From: Brassica napus
Lineage: Eukaryota; Streptophyta; Magnoliopsida; Brassicales; Brassicaceae
Direction of reading: 5' to 3'
Length of the DNA: 64,000 nt
Assembly: GCF_020379485.1 (NCBI RefSeq)
Contig: NW_026015097.1
Location: forward strand, 44,235-108,234
This document shows positions 10,108 to 20,498 of this stretch, piece by piece; the stretch's first letter is position 1; each line of letters opens with the position of its first letter. A model generated the notes under the pieces. The model was not told the DNA's origin and ran no database searches. It saw only the letters and a program-made list of their open reading frames with translations. Made by a program: the position numbers and the translations under genes.

Positions 10108-11901
10108 TCATAATCCAAAGTCAAAGTCCCCGGACAACGAAGCACCAAACGCATCCGCGGGACGATCCACTTCCTCGCCACCATCGGGAAACCCGGTCGG
10201 AACCTCCTCGGTATCAGGGGAAACCGGGATGGAATCCCAGAACCCTTGAATCCGCTCGTCGATCGGAGGGATAAGCGCCTCAGCATGGGCACGTTCATTC
10301 ATCCCACTCTTCATCAAGCTCATTTCCTCTTCAAACACATAGTCATCGGCTTGCGTCCTCCAAAGACTTCCGACCGAACCGCGGCACTCGCGAAAGTCAC
10401 CCACCGAGGTAAAGGCATTCTTGAGGTTCCCATACTCAACCTGGAATTGAGAGGCACGAGTCTTCATCACCTCGACGATTTCCCTTTTGCCTTTCCTTTC
10501 CGCTTTGTGGATTGCCCGTGCATGATCACGAGTAAGTTGCACCTCTCGCTCCAACATCTCGCCTTGCACGCGAGGGAGATCCCGCTCCGCTTTCTCCGCT
10601 TTAAAGCGGTAGACCATGGCTTCTCTATGGCCCGCCTCAATGGCCGAGCCAAGCAAGCTCAGGCCCTGCAAAATCGATTGACATGTTATAAATATATACA
10701 TAGGACAATCACCAAAAAATTCTCAAAAAACTAACCCCGTTGATGATGCGAGATCCTTCCGCAACGACTCTCGGCCTCGCCGATTCTTTCGTAGGAGGAG
10801 GAGCATCGAAACCCGGTGGCAGACCAGCAAAGAAATCATCGAAATCCGGAATAGGGGCCTCGCTCGAACCACTCCCATCGCCGTAAGCAAGGTTCGGATC
10901 CCATCCTGGAAGCATAGAGTCATCCATCGAAAACTCTATGTCGCCAAGATCGACATCTTTTCCCTTCCAAGAGCTCGACTCCGGCACAGCTGTTGGAGCT
11001 TCGACGGGATTCTGGTCGTCAGGTTCGGAGTCGCTTCCCGTGTCCGCAGCCAAAGCAGGACCGGGTTGCACGAATCTCAATGCCTTCCGAACCCTCTTCG
11101 GCGTAAAAGAAGTCCAGAAGAAAGGACCGTTCCTGAGAAGATCCCTCACCGCAATGATGTCCTCGGGGAACGGAGCAAGAGGGTTGATGAAGGGACGATC
11201 ATTCGGCAACCTCCGGAACAGTGGAATGCAACTCTCTTCGACGGACGCAGCGTCTATACGAACAAAGAAAAAGAACTTCTTCCACGAGTTGAAGTTCGAA
11301 ATGAACTTCTTAACCACTGACATAAATTTCCGAGGGGCCAACCTATGCTTATCCGTATCTGTGACAAGTTGAAGCCTCAAAAGCGCTTCATAATGATCGA
11401 CGGAAAGGGAAAGGCCATGCTCGTAGCTTAGGATCAGGATCCCAATAAGATGCTGAATGGCAAGGGGAGTCAACTGACTTATCGCAACTTCGAAACGATC
11501 CAACACTCGGACGAGAATTTCGGGTATTGGGAACCATAGGCGACAACGCACTACGAACGCCTCGTAGCAAGTAAAGTAACCCTCTGGGGGCTGTTAGCAC
11601 ATTCCCCGCGGCGGGGAACCCGGAACTCCACAGCATCCGGGATATGGTAGAAAGATCGCATGATCGCGAGAAACTCGTCGGTACTCCTGCTTGCATCCCC
11701 TTCCTCGACTCCACGATGGACCAGGACCGGGAACGGCTTCTCCTTGGAAGGGGTCAACGAGCCATAATGAGCAACCCACCATGCCTCGTTCTCGGCAGGA
11801 TGCACCGAGTGAGGCACGAACTCCATCTTCGGAACGATGAGCTCTTCATAAGGACTCGCGGACGAAGACCCTTTTTTCGCAATCTTTTTCTTGCTCGACA
11901 T
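10108..11901 (-). pseudogene. Antisense ORF of Tat element (putative gypsy-type transposon protein family)
   Basis: The gene runs opposite to gag. The first exon is 11901-10736 and starts with a basic [10 protein letters not shown] segment. It then has a conserved globular part ([20 protein letters not shown], later [20 protein letters not shown] and [23 protein letters not shown]) and an acidic Asp/Pro-rich tail. A 70 bp intron separates exon 2 (10665-10108), which is a charged coiled coil ending in stop near 10108. Such antisense ORFs are a described trait of Tat elements and resemble the family labelled putative gypsy-type transposon (Pfam PF04195, from memory); the function is unknown. 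This copy has a one-base loss in a G run near 11581-11588 that breaks the frame, since the two duplicates have one more G there. Confidence 0.78.
10666..10735 (-). other. Predicted intron in antisense ORF
   Basis: On the minus strand, GTTAGTTTTTTGAG begins the interval and GATTTTGCAG ends it, so it has GT...AG ends, a T-rich body and a 70 nt length usual for plant introns. Removing it joins the ...RIING and [12 protein letters not shown] frames in phase 0. Reading through gives a stop shortly after the donor. Confidence 0.75.
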
Positions 11902-12160
11902 CTTTACACTTCTCCTGAGAGAATAGAGGAAAAGGGTGGAGAGAAAGATAGAAAGTTTCTCTTAAGAAAGATCTTAGAGAAAGACAAGAAAGTGAAAAAA
12001 TTATGGAACAAGTTACCTCCCTTCTTATAGGCATGAGGATTTACTATTCAAGCTCGGACTTTCGGATATTAATTCCATCCATCACGCCTAACTTGCCAAA
12101 CATGCCTAACCGCACGCTAGGATCCTACGATGCATGATCCTAACGGGCTGGGGGGCTAAC
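11902..12160 (+). other. Antisense-ORF upstream region and polypurine tract
   Basis: The stretch holds the presumed minus-strand promoter and leader of the antisense ORF, and ends in a purine-rich tract GGGCTGGGGGG (12145-12155) five bases before the 3' LTR. The tract fits the plus-strand primer of reverse transcription. The same tract is kept at 16340-16350 and 20483-20493 in the two duplicates. Confidence 0.7.
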
Positions 12161-13522
12161 TGTTGGGGTCAAAAACGGTTACGACAGAATTACCACCCGA
12201 AAATCCTCGGAGATCGTATTTCCGAAAGAGATAGTAAAAGGAGAGATGTAATTTTCGTAAAAATAACCAATACGAAGTTTTTACGAAGAAGTATCCTTTG
12301 GGATTCAAACCGAACAAACCAAGCTCGGTCACCGCGCATACACGCCGTCCGATCGCTATGCAGCAACCAAACCTGAGCCAAGCTCGGTCGCTACGTAGCG
12401 ACCGAGCGCTCGTCCCGCTCGGTCGCTACGTAGCGACCGAGCTCGAGCCGAAGCTCGGTCGCTACGTAGCGACCGAGTGATCGTCCCGCTCGGTCGCTAC
12501 GTAGCGACCGAGCTCGAGCCAAAGCTCGGTCGCTACGTAGCGACCGAGCGATCATCCGCTCGGTCGCTACGTAGCGACCGAGCGATCGTCCGCTCGGTCG
12601 TTACGTAGCGACCAAGCTCGAGCCAAAGCTCGGTCGCTACGTAGCGACCAGAACTCGTCTCGCTCGGTCGCTACGTAGCGACCGGGCTCGAGCCAAAGTT
12701 CGGTCGCTGTGTAGCGATTGAACCTTTCCAAACATCGATACGACACCAGTCCTTGCATTCTCGTCAAACCTTCGAATGCTATCTCCCGAAGACCGTAGCA
12801 AGCTCAGTCCATGTTTCCCGCTATTCTAATTCATTGATCAAACTTCGCGGATTAGAAACCGCGGAAAACTCGTAGTAAACGTGTCGAGTCGGAAGACGGC
12901 CCAAAGGGATCTAAAACACGACTCGAGGCCCATCCTACGATTTTTCCTAACCAAAAGCCCGTGAACCACAGCATGGTTCACACTTGGCCCACGAGGAAGG
13001 ATAAATGTCAAGTTTCCGCGGATAAATACGGAAGTTTTGAAGATAATTGTGAAGATCGGGAAAATGGAATATCTCCATTTTTATGCTATGACGGCTTAAG
13101 GGCAGAAGAGTAAAAGTGTAAACCAACCTTGGAGCTAGTATATAAGGAGTCCTAGGCGAGGAGCAGAAGAGAGAACTTTTTCAGAGCAAACTTAGCACTT
13201 AGAGCAATTTAGGCATTTTTCCGTTTTTGTTATTTCGAGCTGTGACTCAATTAGGTTTAGCCGTCTTAGGGTTACTAGAACTAGGAATCTCGCCGACAGC
13301 TCTCGAGCCCAGGCTTATACCTTGTTGTAAACGCTCATACGCAGATTCGGAATAAGATCTACTTTGCTCTCTTTTCGATTTCTTATTTTTATCGTTGTTG
13401 TTCTCGTGTTCTGATTGCTTGACGTGTGGTAATTAACAGATATCCGGGTCCTCTGGGAAATTAGGGTTTTCCGAGTTTCCTTATTTAAACGGAAATCGAC
13501 AGTGTGAATTTCGGTTCCCACA
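12161..13522 (+). mobile_element. Tat 3' LTR
   Basis: It starts TGTTGGGGTC after the polypurine tract and ends TTCCCACA, followed by the TSD TCTGG (13523-13527). Length is 1,362 bp. It has ten palindromes at 12381-12723 and a TATATAA box at 13139-13145. It carries a segment of about 85 bases (from about 13003) missing from the 5' LTRs, including an imperfect inverted repeat around ATGGAATATCTCCAT. Confidence 0.9.
12381..12723 (+). repeat. Palindrome array in Tat 3' LTR (10 units)
   Basis: Ten units are spaced about 34 bases apart. At least six have the perfect 24-base palindrome (CTCGGTCGCTAC plus reverse complement). Unit order and spacer type differ from the left LTRs, so the array has changed by unit gain and loss since insertion. 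Confidence 0.9.
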
Positions 13523-14305
13523 TCTGGGTTAAGTCCCAAGGCCGGTCAGGCCAGATGATGACTCATCAGTTCCAAGTCATGTGAGGATGGTTGGTTGATT
13601 AACTTAGGATGTAATGATCTTTGTCAGTCCAGAAGATGGACTTGGTACTATTGCCTATAAGGCAAAAGGATTTTGGATTATGCATGAGCCGAGAATTGCC
13701 AGATGCAAACCCTTATCCTTTCGAAGACTTCTCAAAGGTTACTTATGTCTGTGGGGATGGTTGGTTGAATGACTAAGTACCTAGGGGAGCTGTTTGACGC
13801 AGGAGTCAAGATAAGGACCATAAGTAAGATCATTGAGTGATCCTGGTCCAGCTGTTAAGCAAGAGCAATTCGAGTCAATGGAGGACCGATGAGCTAATAA
13901 GCTCCATAGATGTGGCAAAGGTATGATCTAGCATTTACTTATGTAGATCTAGATAAAATGGTTTAGGGGAATGGAACCTCAGAATTGTATGGCTTGGTTT
14001 GGGTTTAGGATTGACCTTTAAGCTAATTGGTAGTTGAGTAAACTGACCAAGGCTAAGGTGATTCGACCAGACAAGTGTTAGATTGTTTTTAGACTAATGG
14101 TTAACTAGAGAATATTCCGCTGCGTATCTGTTGAAAGGATCTAGGCTATTAATGACTAGGTAAGTCTTTAGCTAAGGTCTAAGTTAGCCCTCGCCTTTAG
14201 GTGATATTATAAATAAAGGGCAGAAATGAAGAGGTTCGGCCAGGAAGTGGACCGAGCGACGTGAGGCATCGACCGCGGCCTAGGCGGCCGGGATCGGGTC
14301 TTACA
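13523..14305 (+). mobile_element. LTR X, second part (3' end of LTR)
   Basis: This is the continuation of LTR X after the Tat insertion, starting with the second TCTGG. It matches the 3' portion of the B LTRs to the end CGGGATCGGGTCTTACA. Near the end is TTATAAATAAAGGGC (about 14208), a candidate polyadenylation-type AATAAA. It is followed at 14306 by GTGGG and minisatellite, with no PBS, so 14305 is the outer end of the element. Confidence 0.85.
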
Positions 14306-14999
14306 GTGGGTTTCCGCCAGCACACACAGGACGTCCATGGCTGTTCGTGGCTATCCGTCAGCACACATAGGACGTCCGTGGCTGTCCATCAGTACACATA
14401 TCAGCACGCTGGTCCTTGGACTCAGCTCGCTGGCCCTTCCCGTGGACTGTTCGGGTGATTTTGGCCCACGTGGGCTGTCTGTTCAGTACACACAGGACGT
14501 CTGTGGGTGTCCATCAGCACACACAGGACGCCCGTGTGTGTCCGTCAGCACACAGAGGACGCCCATGTGTGTCCGTCAGCACACACAGGACGTCCGTGGC
14601 AGTCCGTGTGTGTCCGTGTGTGTCCGTGTGTGTCCGTGTGTGTCCGTCAGCACACACAGGACGTCCGTGGCTGTCCATCAGTACACATATCAGCACGTTG
14701 GTCCTTGGACTCAGCACACTGACCCTTCCCGTGGACTGTTCGGGTGATTTTGGCCCACGTGGACAGGACGTCCGTGGGTGTCTGCCTGCATACACAGGAC
14801 GTCCGTGTGTGTCCGTCACAGCACACCCAGGACATCCGTGGCTGTCCGTGTGTGTCCGTGTGTGTCTGTCAGCACACACAGGACGTCTGTGGCTGTCCAT
14901 CAGTCCACATATCAGCACGTTGGTCCTTGGACTCAGCACGCTGGCCCTTCCCATGGACTGTTTGGGTGATTTTGGCCCACGTGGGCTGTCTGTTCAGTA
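14306..14999 (+). repeat. Minisatellite block, unit 1
   Basis: The block shows the basic 31-base repeat (start CAGCACACACAGGACG, end TGTCCGT), clearest at 14515-14607. There are runs of a 10-base subrepeat GTGTGTCCGT near 14606-14646. Longer monomers carry the phrase CTTGGACTCAGC...GATTTTGGCCCACGTGG, which recurs near 14457, 14746 and 14968. All six frames are nearly free of stops, so long meaningless ORFs occur. Confidence 0.92.
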
Positions 15000-16096
15000 G
15001 GAGGAGGAGCATCGAAACCCGGTGGCAGACCAGCGAAGAAATCGTCGAAATCTGGAATAGGGGCCTCGCTCGAACCACTCCCATCGCCGTAAGCAAGGTT
15101 CGGATCCCATCCTGGAAGCATAGAGTCATCCATCGAAAACTCTATGTCGCCAAGATCGACATCTTTTCCCTTCCAAGAGCTCGACTCCGGCATAGCTGTT
15201 GGAGCTTCGACGGGATTCTGGTCGTCAGGTTCGGAGTCGCTTCCCGTGTCCGAAGCCAAAGCAGGACCGGGTTGCACGAATCTCAATGCCTTCCGAACCC
15301 TCTTCGGCATAAAAGAAGTCCAGAAGAAAGGACCGTTCCTGAGAACATCCCTCACCGCAATGATGTCCTCGGGGAACGGAGCAAGAGGGTTGATGAAGGG
15401 ACGATCATTCGGCAACCTCCGGAACAGTGGAATGCAACTCTCTTCGACTGACGCAGCGTCTACACGAACAAAGAAAAAGAACTTCTTCCACGAGTTGAAG
15501 TTCGAAATGAACTTCTTAACCACTGACATAAATTTCCGAGGGGCCAGCCTATGCTTATCCATATCTGTGACAAGTTGAAGTCTCAAAAGCGCTTCATAAT
15601 GATCGAAGGCCATGCTCGTAGCTTAGGATCAGGATCCCGATAAGATGCTGAATGGCAAGGGGAGTCAACTGACTTATCGCAACTTCAAAACGATCCAACA
15701 CTCGGACGAGAATTTCGGGTATTGGGAACCATAGGCGACAACGCACTACGAACGCCTCGTAGCAAGTAAAGTAACCCTCTGGGGGGCTGTTAGCACATTC
15801 CCCGCGGCGGGGAACCTGGAATTCCACAGCATCCGGGACATGGTAGAAAGATCGCATGATCGCGAGAAACTCGTCGGTACTCCTGCTTGCATCCCCTTCC
15901 TCGACTCCACGATGGACCAGGACCGGGAACGGCTTCTCCTTGGGAGGGGTCAACGAGCCATAATGAGCAACCCACCATGCCTCGTTCTCGGCAGGATGCA
16001 CCGAGTGAGGCACGAACTCCATCTTCGGAACGATGAGCTCTTCATAAGGCTCGCGGACGAAGACCCTTTTTTCCCAATCTTTTTCTTGCTCGACAT
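15000..16096 (-). pseudogene. Antisense ORF copy 2, truncated
   Basis: This duplicate covers most of exon 1 of the antisense ORF (start ATG complement at 16096-16094). It is cut at 15000 where it joins minisatellite, so the intron and exon 2 are lost. It has a one-base loss after the SSSAS region near 16050 and an 11-base loss near 15608, but it keeps the longer G run that is short in copy 1. Confidence 0.85.
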
Positions 16097-16355
16097 CTTT
16101 ACACTTCTCCTGACAGAATAGAGGAAAAGGGTGGAGAGAAAGATAGAAAGTTTCTCTTAAGAAAGATCTTAGAGAAAGACAAGAAAGTGAAAAAATTATG
16201 GAACAAGTTACCTCCCTTCTTATAGGCATGAGGATTTACTATTCAAGCTCGGACTTTCGGATATTAATTCCATCCATCACGCCTAACTTGCCAAACATGC
16301 CTAACCGCACGCTAGGATCTTACGATTCATGATCCTAACGGGCTGGGGGGCTAAC
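16097..16355 (+). other. Duplicate of antisense-ORF upstream region and polypurine tract
   Basis: This copy of 11902-12160 has small changes (TCTTACGATTCATG for TCCTACGATGCATG). It has no other content. Confidence 0.75.
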
Positions 16356-17697
16356 TGTTGGGGTCAAAAACGGTTACGACGGAATTACCACCCGAAAATC
16401 CTCGGAGATCGTATTTCCGAAAGAGATAGTAAAAGGAGAGATGTAATTTTCGTAAAAATAACCAATACGAAGAAGTATCCTTTGGGATTCAAACCGAACA
16501 AACCAAGCTCAGTCACCGCGCATACACGCCGTCCGATCTCTATGCAGCAACCAAACCTGAGCCAAGCTCAGTCGGTACGTAGCGACCGAGCGCTCGTCCC
16601 GCTCGGTCGCTACATAGCGACCGAGCTCGAGCCAAAGCTCGGTCGCTACGTAGCAACCGAGTGATCGTCCCGCTCGGTCACTTCAAAGCGACCGAGCTCG
16701 AGCCAAAGCTCGGTCGCTACGTAGCGACCGAGCTATCGTCCCGTAGCGACCGAGCGATCGTCCCGCTCGGTCGCTACGTAGCGACCGAGCTCGAGCCAAA
16801 GCTCGGTCGCTACGTAGCGACCATGCACTCGTCTCGCTCGGTCGCTACGTAGCGACCGGGCTCGAGCCAAAGTTCGGTCGCTGTGTAGCGACCAAACTTT
16901 TCCAAACATTGATACGACACCAGTCCTTGCATTCTCGTCAAACCTTCGAATGCTATCTCCCGAAGACCGTAGCAAGCTCAGTCCATGTTTCCCGCTATTC
17001 TAATTCATTGATCAAACTTCGCGGATTAGAAACCGCGGAAAACTCGTAGTAAACGTGTCGAGTCGGAAGACGGCCCAAAGGGATCTAAAACATGACTCGA
17101 GGCCCATCCTACGATTTTTCCTAACCAAAAGCCCGTGAACCACAGCATGGTTCACGCTTGGCCCACGAGGAAGGATAAATGTCAAGTTTCTGCGGATAAA
17201 TACGGAAGTTTTGAAGATAATTGTGAAGATCGGGAAAAATGGAATATCTCCATTTTTATGCTATGACGGCTTAAGGGCAGAAGAATAAAAGCGTAAACCA
17301 ACCTTGGAGCTAGTATATAAGGAGTCCTAGGCGAGGAGCAGAAGAGAGAACTTTTTCAGAGAAAACTTAGCACTTAGAGCAATTTAAGCATTTTTCCGTT
17401 TTTGTTATTTCGAGCTGTGACTCAATTAGGTTTAGCCGTCTTAGGGTTACTAGAACTAGGAATCTCGCCGACAGCTCTCGAGCCCAGGCTTATACCTTGT
17501 TGTAAACGCTCATACGCAGATTCGGAATAAGATCTACTTTGCTCTCTTTTCGATTTCTTATTTTTATCGTTGTTGTTCTCGTGTTCTGATTGCTTGACGT
17601 GTGGTAATTAACAGATATCCGGGTCCTCTGGGAAATTAGGGTTTTCCTAGTTTCCTTATTTAAACGGAAATCGACAGTGTGAATTTCGGTTCCCACA
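16356..17697 (+). mobile_element. Tat 3' LTR, duplicate 2
   Basis: The LTR starts TGTTGGGG and ends CCCACA, followed by TCTGG, as in unit 1. The palindrome array is at 16566-16896, with several altered units (TACATA, a TTCAAA centre near 16683, and a fused unit near 16741). It arose by segmental duplication, not by a new insertion, because the flanks on both sides are duplicated too. Confidence 0.88.
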
Positions 17698-18480
17698 TCT
17701 GGGTTAAGTCCCAAGGCCGGTCAGGCAAGATGATGACTCATCAGTTCCAAGTCATGTGAGGATGGTTGGTTGATTGACTTAGGATGTAATGATCTTTGTC
17801 AGTCCAGAAGATGGACTTGGTACTATTGCCTATAAGGCAAAAGGATTTTGGATTATGCATGAGCCGAGAAAGGCCAGATGCAAACCCTTATCCTTTCGAA
17901 GACTTCTCAAAGGTTACTTATGTCTGTGGGGATGGTTGGTTGAATGACTAAGTACCTAGGGGAGCTGTTTGACGCAGGAGTCAAGATAAGGACCATAAGT
18001 AAGATCATTGAGTGATCATGGTCCAGCTGTTAAGCAAGAGCAATTCGAGTCAATGGAGGACCGATGAGCTAATAAGCTCCATAGATCTGGCAAAGGTATG
18101 ATCTAGCATTTACTTATGTAGATCTAGATAGAATGGTTTAGGGGAATGGAACCTCAGAATCGTATGGCTTGGTTTGGGTTTAGGATTGACCTTTAAGCTA
18201 ATTGGTAGTTGAGTAAACTGACCAAGGCTAAGGAGATTCGACCAGACAAGTGTTAGATTGTTTTTAGACTAATGGTTAACTAGAGAATATTCCGCTGCGT
18301 ATCTGTTGAAAGGATCTAGGCTATTAATGACTAGGTAAGTCTTTAGCTAAGGTCTAAGTAAGCCCTCGCCTTTAGGCGATATTATAAATAAAGGGCAGAA
18401 ATGAAGAGGTTCGGCCAGGAAGTGGACCGAGCGACGTGAGGCATCGACCGCGGCCTAGGCGGCCGGGATCGGGTCTTACA
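17698..18480 (+). mobile_element. LTR X tail, duplicate 2
   Basis: This copy of 13523-14305 has few substitutions and the same GGGTCTTACA end, followed by minisatellite starting GTGGGTGTCCGCC. Confidence 0.87.
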
Positions 18481-19142
18481 GTGGGTGTCCGCCAGCACAC
18501 ACAGGACGTCCATGGCTGTTCGTGGCTGTCCGTCAGCACACACAGGACGTCCGTGGCTGTCCATCAGTACACATATCAGCACGCTGGTCCTTGGACTCAG
18601 CTCGCTGGCCCTTCCCGTGGACTGTTCGGGTGATTTTGGCCCATGTGGGCTGTCTGTTCAGTACACACAGGACGTCTGTGGGTGTCCATCAGCACACACA
18701 GCACGCCCGTGTGTGTCCGTCAGCACACACAGGACGCCCATGTGTGTACGTCAGCACACACAGGACGTCCGTGGCTGTCCGTGTGTGTCCGTCAGCACAC
18801 ACAGGACGTCCGTGGCTGTCCATCAGTACACATATCAGCACGTTGGTCCTTGGACTCAGCACACTGACCCTTCCCGTGGACTGTTCGGGTGATTTTGGCC
18901 CACGTGGACAGGACGTCCGTGGGTGTCTGCCTGCATACACAGGACGTCCGTGTGTGTCCGTCAGCACACACAGGACATCCGTGGCTGTCCGTGTGTGTCG
19001 GTGTGTGTCTGTCAGCACACACAGGACGTCTGTGGCTGTCCATCAGTACACATATCAGCACGTTGGTCCTTGGACTCAGCACGCTGGCCCTTCCCATGGA
19101 CTGTTTGGGTGATTTTGGCCCACGTGGGCTGTCTGTTCAGTA
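18481..19142 (+). repeat. Minisatellite block, unit 2
   Basis: This is the same repeat as 14306-14999, shorter by one 31-base unit and some 10-base subunits. It ends at the second GTA joint with the antisense ORF. Confidence 0.9.
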
Positions 19143-20239
19143 GGAGGAGGAGCATCGAAACCCGGTGGCAGACCAGCGAAGAAATCGTCGAAATCTGGAA
19201 TAGGGGCCTCGCTCGAACCACTCCCATCGCCGTAAGCAAGGTTCGGATCCCATCCTGGAAGCATAGAGTCATCCATCGAAAACTCTATGTCGCCAAGATC
19301 GACATCTTTTCCCTTCCAAGAGCTCGACTCCGGCATAGCTGTTGGAGCTTCGACGGGATTCTGGTCGTCAGGTTCGGAGTCGCTTCCCGTGTCCGAAGCC
19401 AAAGCAGGACCGGGTTGCACGAATCTCAATGCCTTCCGAACCCTCTTCGGCATAAAAGAAGTCCAGAAGAAAGGACCGTTCCTGAGAACATCCCTCACCG
19501 CAATGATGTCCTCGGGGAACGGAGCAAGAGGGTTGATGAAGGGACGATCATTCGGCAACCTCCGGAACAGTGGAATGCAACTCTCTTCGACTGACGCAGC
19601 GTCTACACGAACAAAGAAAAAGAACTTCTTCCACGAGTTGAAGTTCGAAATGAACTTCTTAACCACTGACATAAATTTCCGAGGGGCCAGCCTATGCTTA
19701 TCCGTATCTGTGACAAGTTGAAGTCTCAAAAGCGCTTCATAATGATCGAAGGCCATGCTCGTAGCTTAGGATCAGGATCCCGATAAGATGCTGAATGGCA
19801 AGGGGAGTCAACTGACTTATCGCAACTTCAAAACGATCCAACACTCGGACGAGAATTTCGGGTATTGGGAACCATAGGCGACAACGCACTACGAACGCCT
19901 CGTAGCAAGTAAAGTAACCCTCTGGGGGGCTGTTAGCACATTCCCCGCGGTGGGGAACCCGGAATTCCACAGCATCCGGGACATGGTAGAAAGATCGCAT
20001 GATTGCGAGAAACTCGTCGGTACTCCTGCTTGCATCCCCTTCCTCGACTCCACGATGGACCAGGACCGGGAACGGCTTCTCCTTGGGAGGGGTCAACGAG
20101 CCATAATGAGCAACCCACCATGCCTCGTTCTCGGCAGGATGCACCGAGTGAGGCACGAACTCCATCTTCGGAACGATGAGCTCTTCATAAGGCTCGCGGA
20201 CGAAGACCCTTTTTTCCCAATCTTTTTCTTGCTCGACAT
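19143..20239 (-). pseudogene. Antisense ORF copy 3, truncated
   Basis: This is the third copy of exon 1, nearly identical to copy 2, with the same 11-base loss (near 19751) and the same truncation joint. It cannot encode the full protein. Confidence 0.85.
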
Positions 20240-20498
20240 CTTTACACATCTCCTGACAGAATAGAGGAAAAGGGTGGAGAGAAAGATAGAAAGTTTCTCT
20301 TAAGAAAGATCTTAGAGAAAGACAAGAAAGTGAAAAAATTATGGAACAAGTTACCTCCCTTCTTATAGGCATGAGGATTTACTATTCAAGCTCGGACTTT
20401 CGGATATTAATTCCATCCATCACGCCTAACTTGCCAAACATGCCTAACCGCACGCTAGGATCTTACGATTCATGATCCTAACGGGCTGGGGGGCTAAC
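20240..20498 (+). other. Third copy of antisense-ORF upstream region and polypurine tract
   Basis: It matches 16097-16355 with one or two substitutions. It has no other content. Confidence 0.75.

Larger units (their letters stand above)
1942..13522 (+). mobile_element. Tat-lineage Ty3/gypsy element, non-autonomous
   Basis: The element is bounded by TG...CA LTRs and a 5 bp TSD. In order it holds: 5' LTR (1942-3251), partial gag (3315-4470), a duplicated piece of host LTR (4471-4973), a second 5' LTR (4974-6281), PBS, gag-protease (6347-8958), a non-coding spacer, an antisense ORF (10108-11901, minus), a polypurine tract and the 3' LTR (12161-13522). Without the 3.03 kb internal duplication it would be about 8.5 kb. 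No reverse transcriptase, RNase H or integrase motif is found between protease and antisense ORF, so it would need an autonomous partner. Tat membership rests on the gag with its C-X2-H-X4-H-X4-C motif, the [10 protein letters not shown] protease and the antisense ORF, a known trait of Tat elements. Confidence 0.88.
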
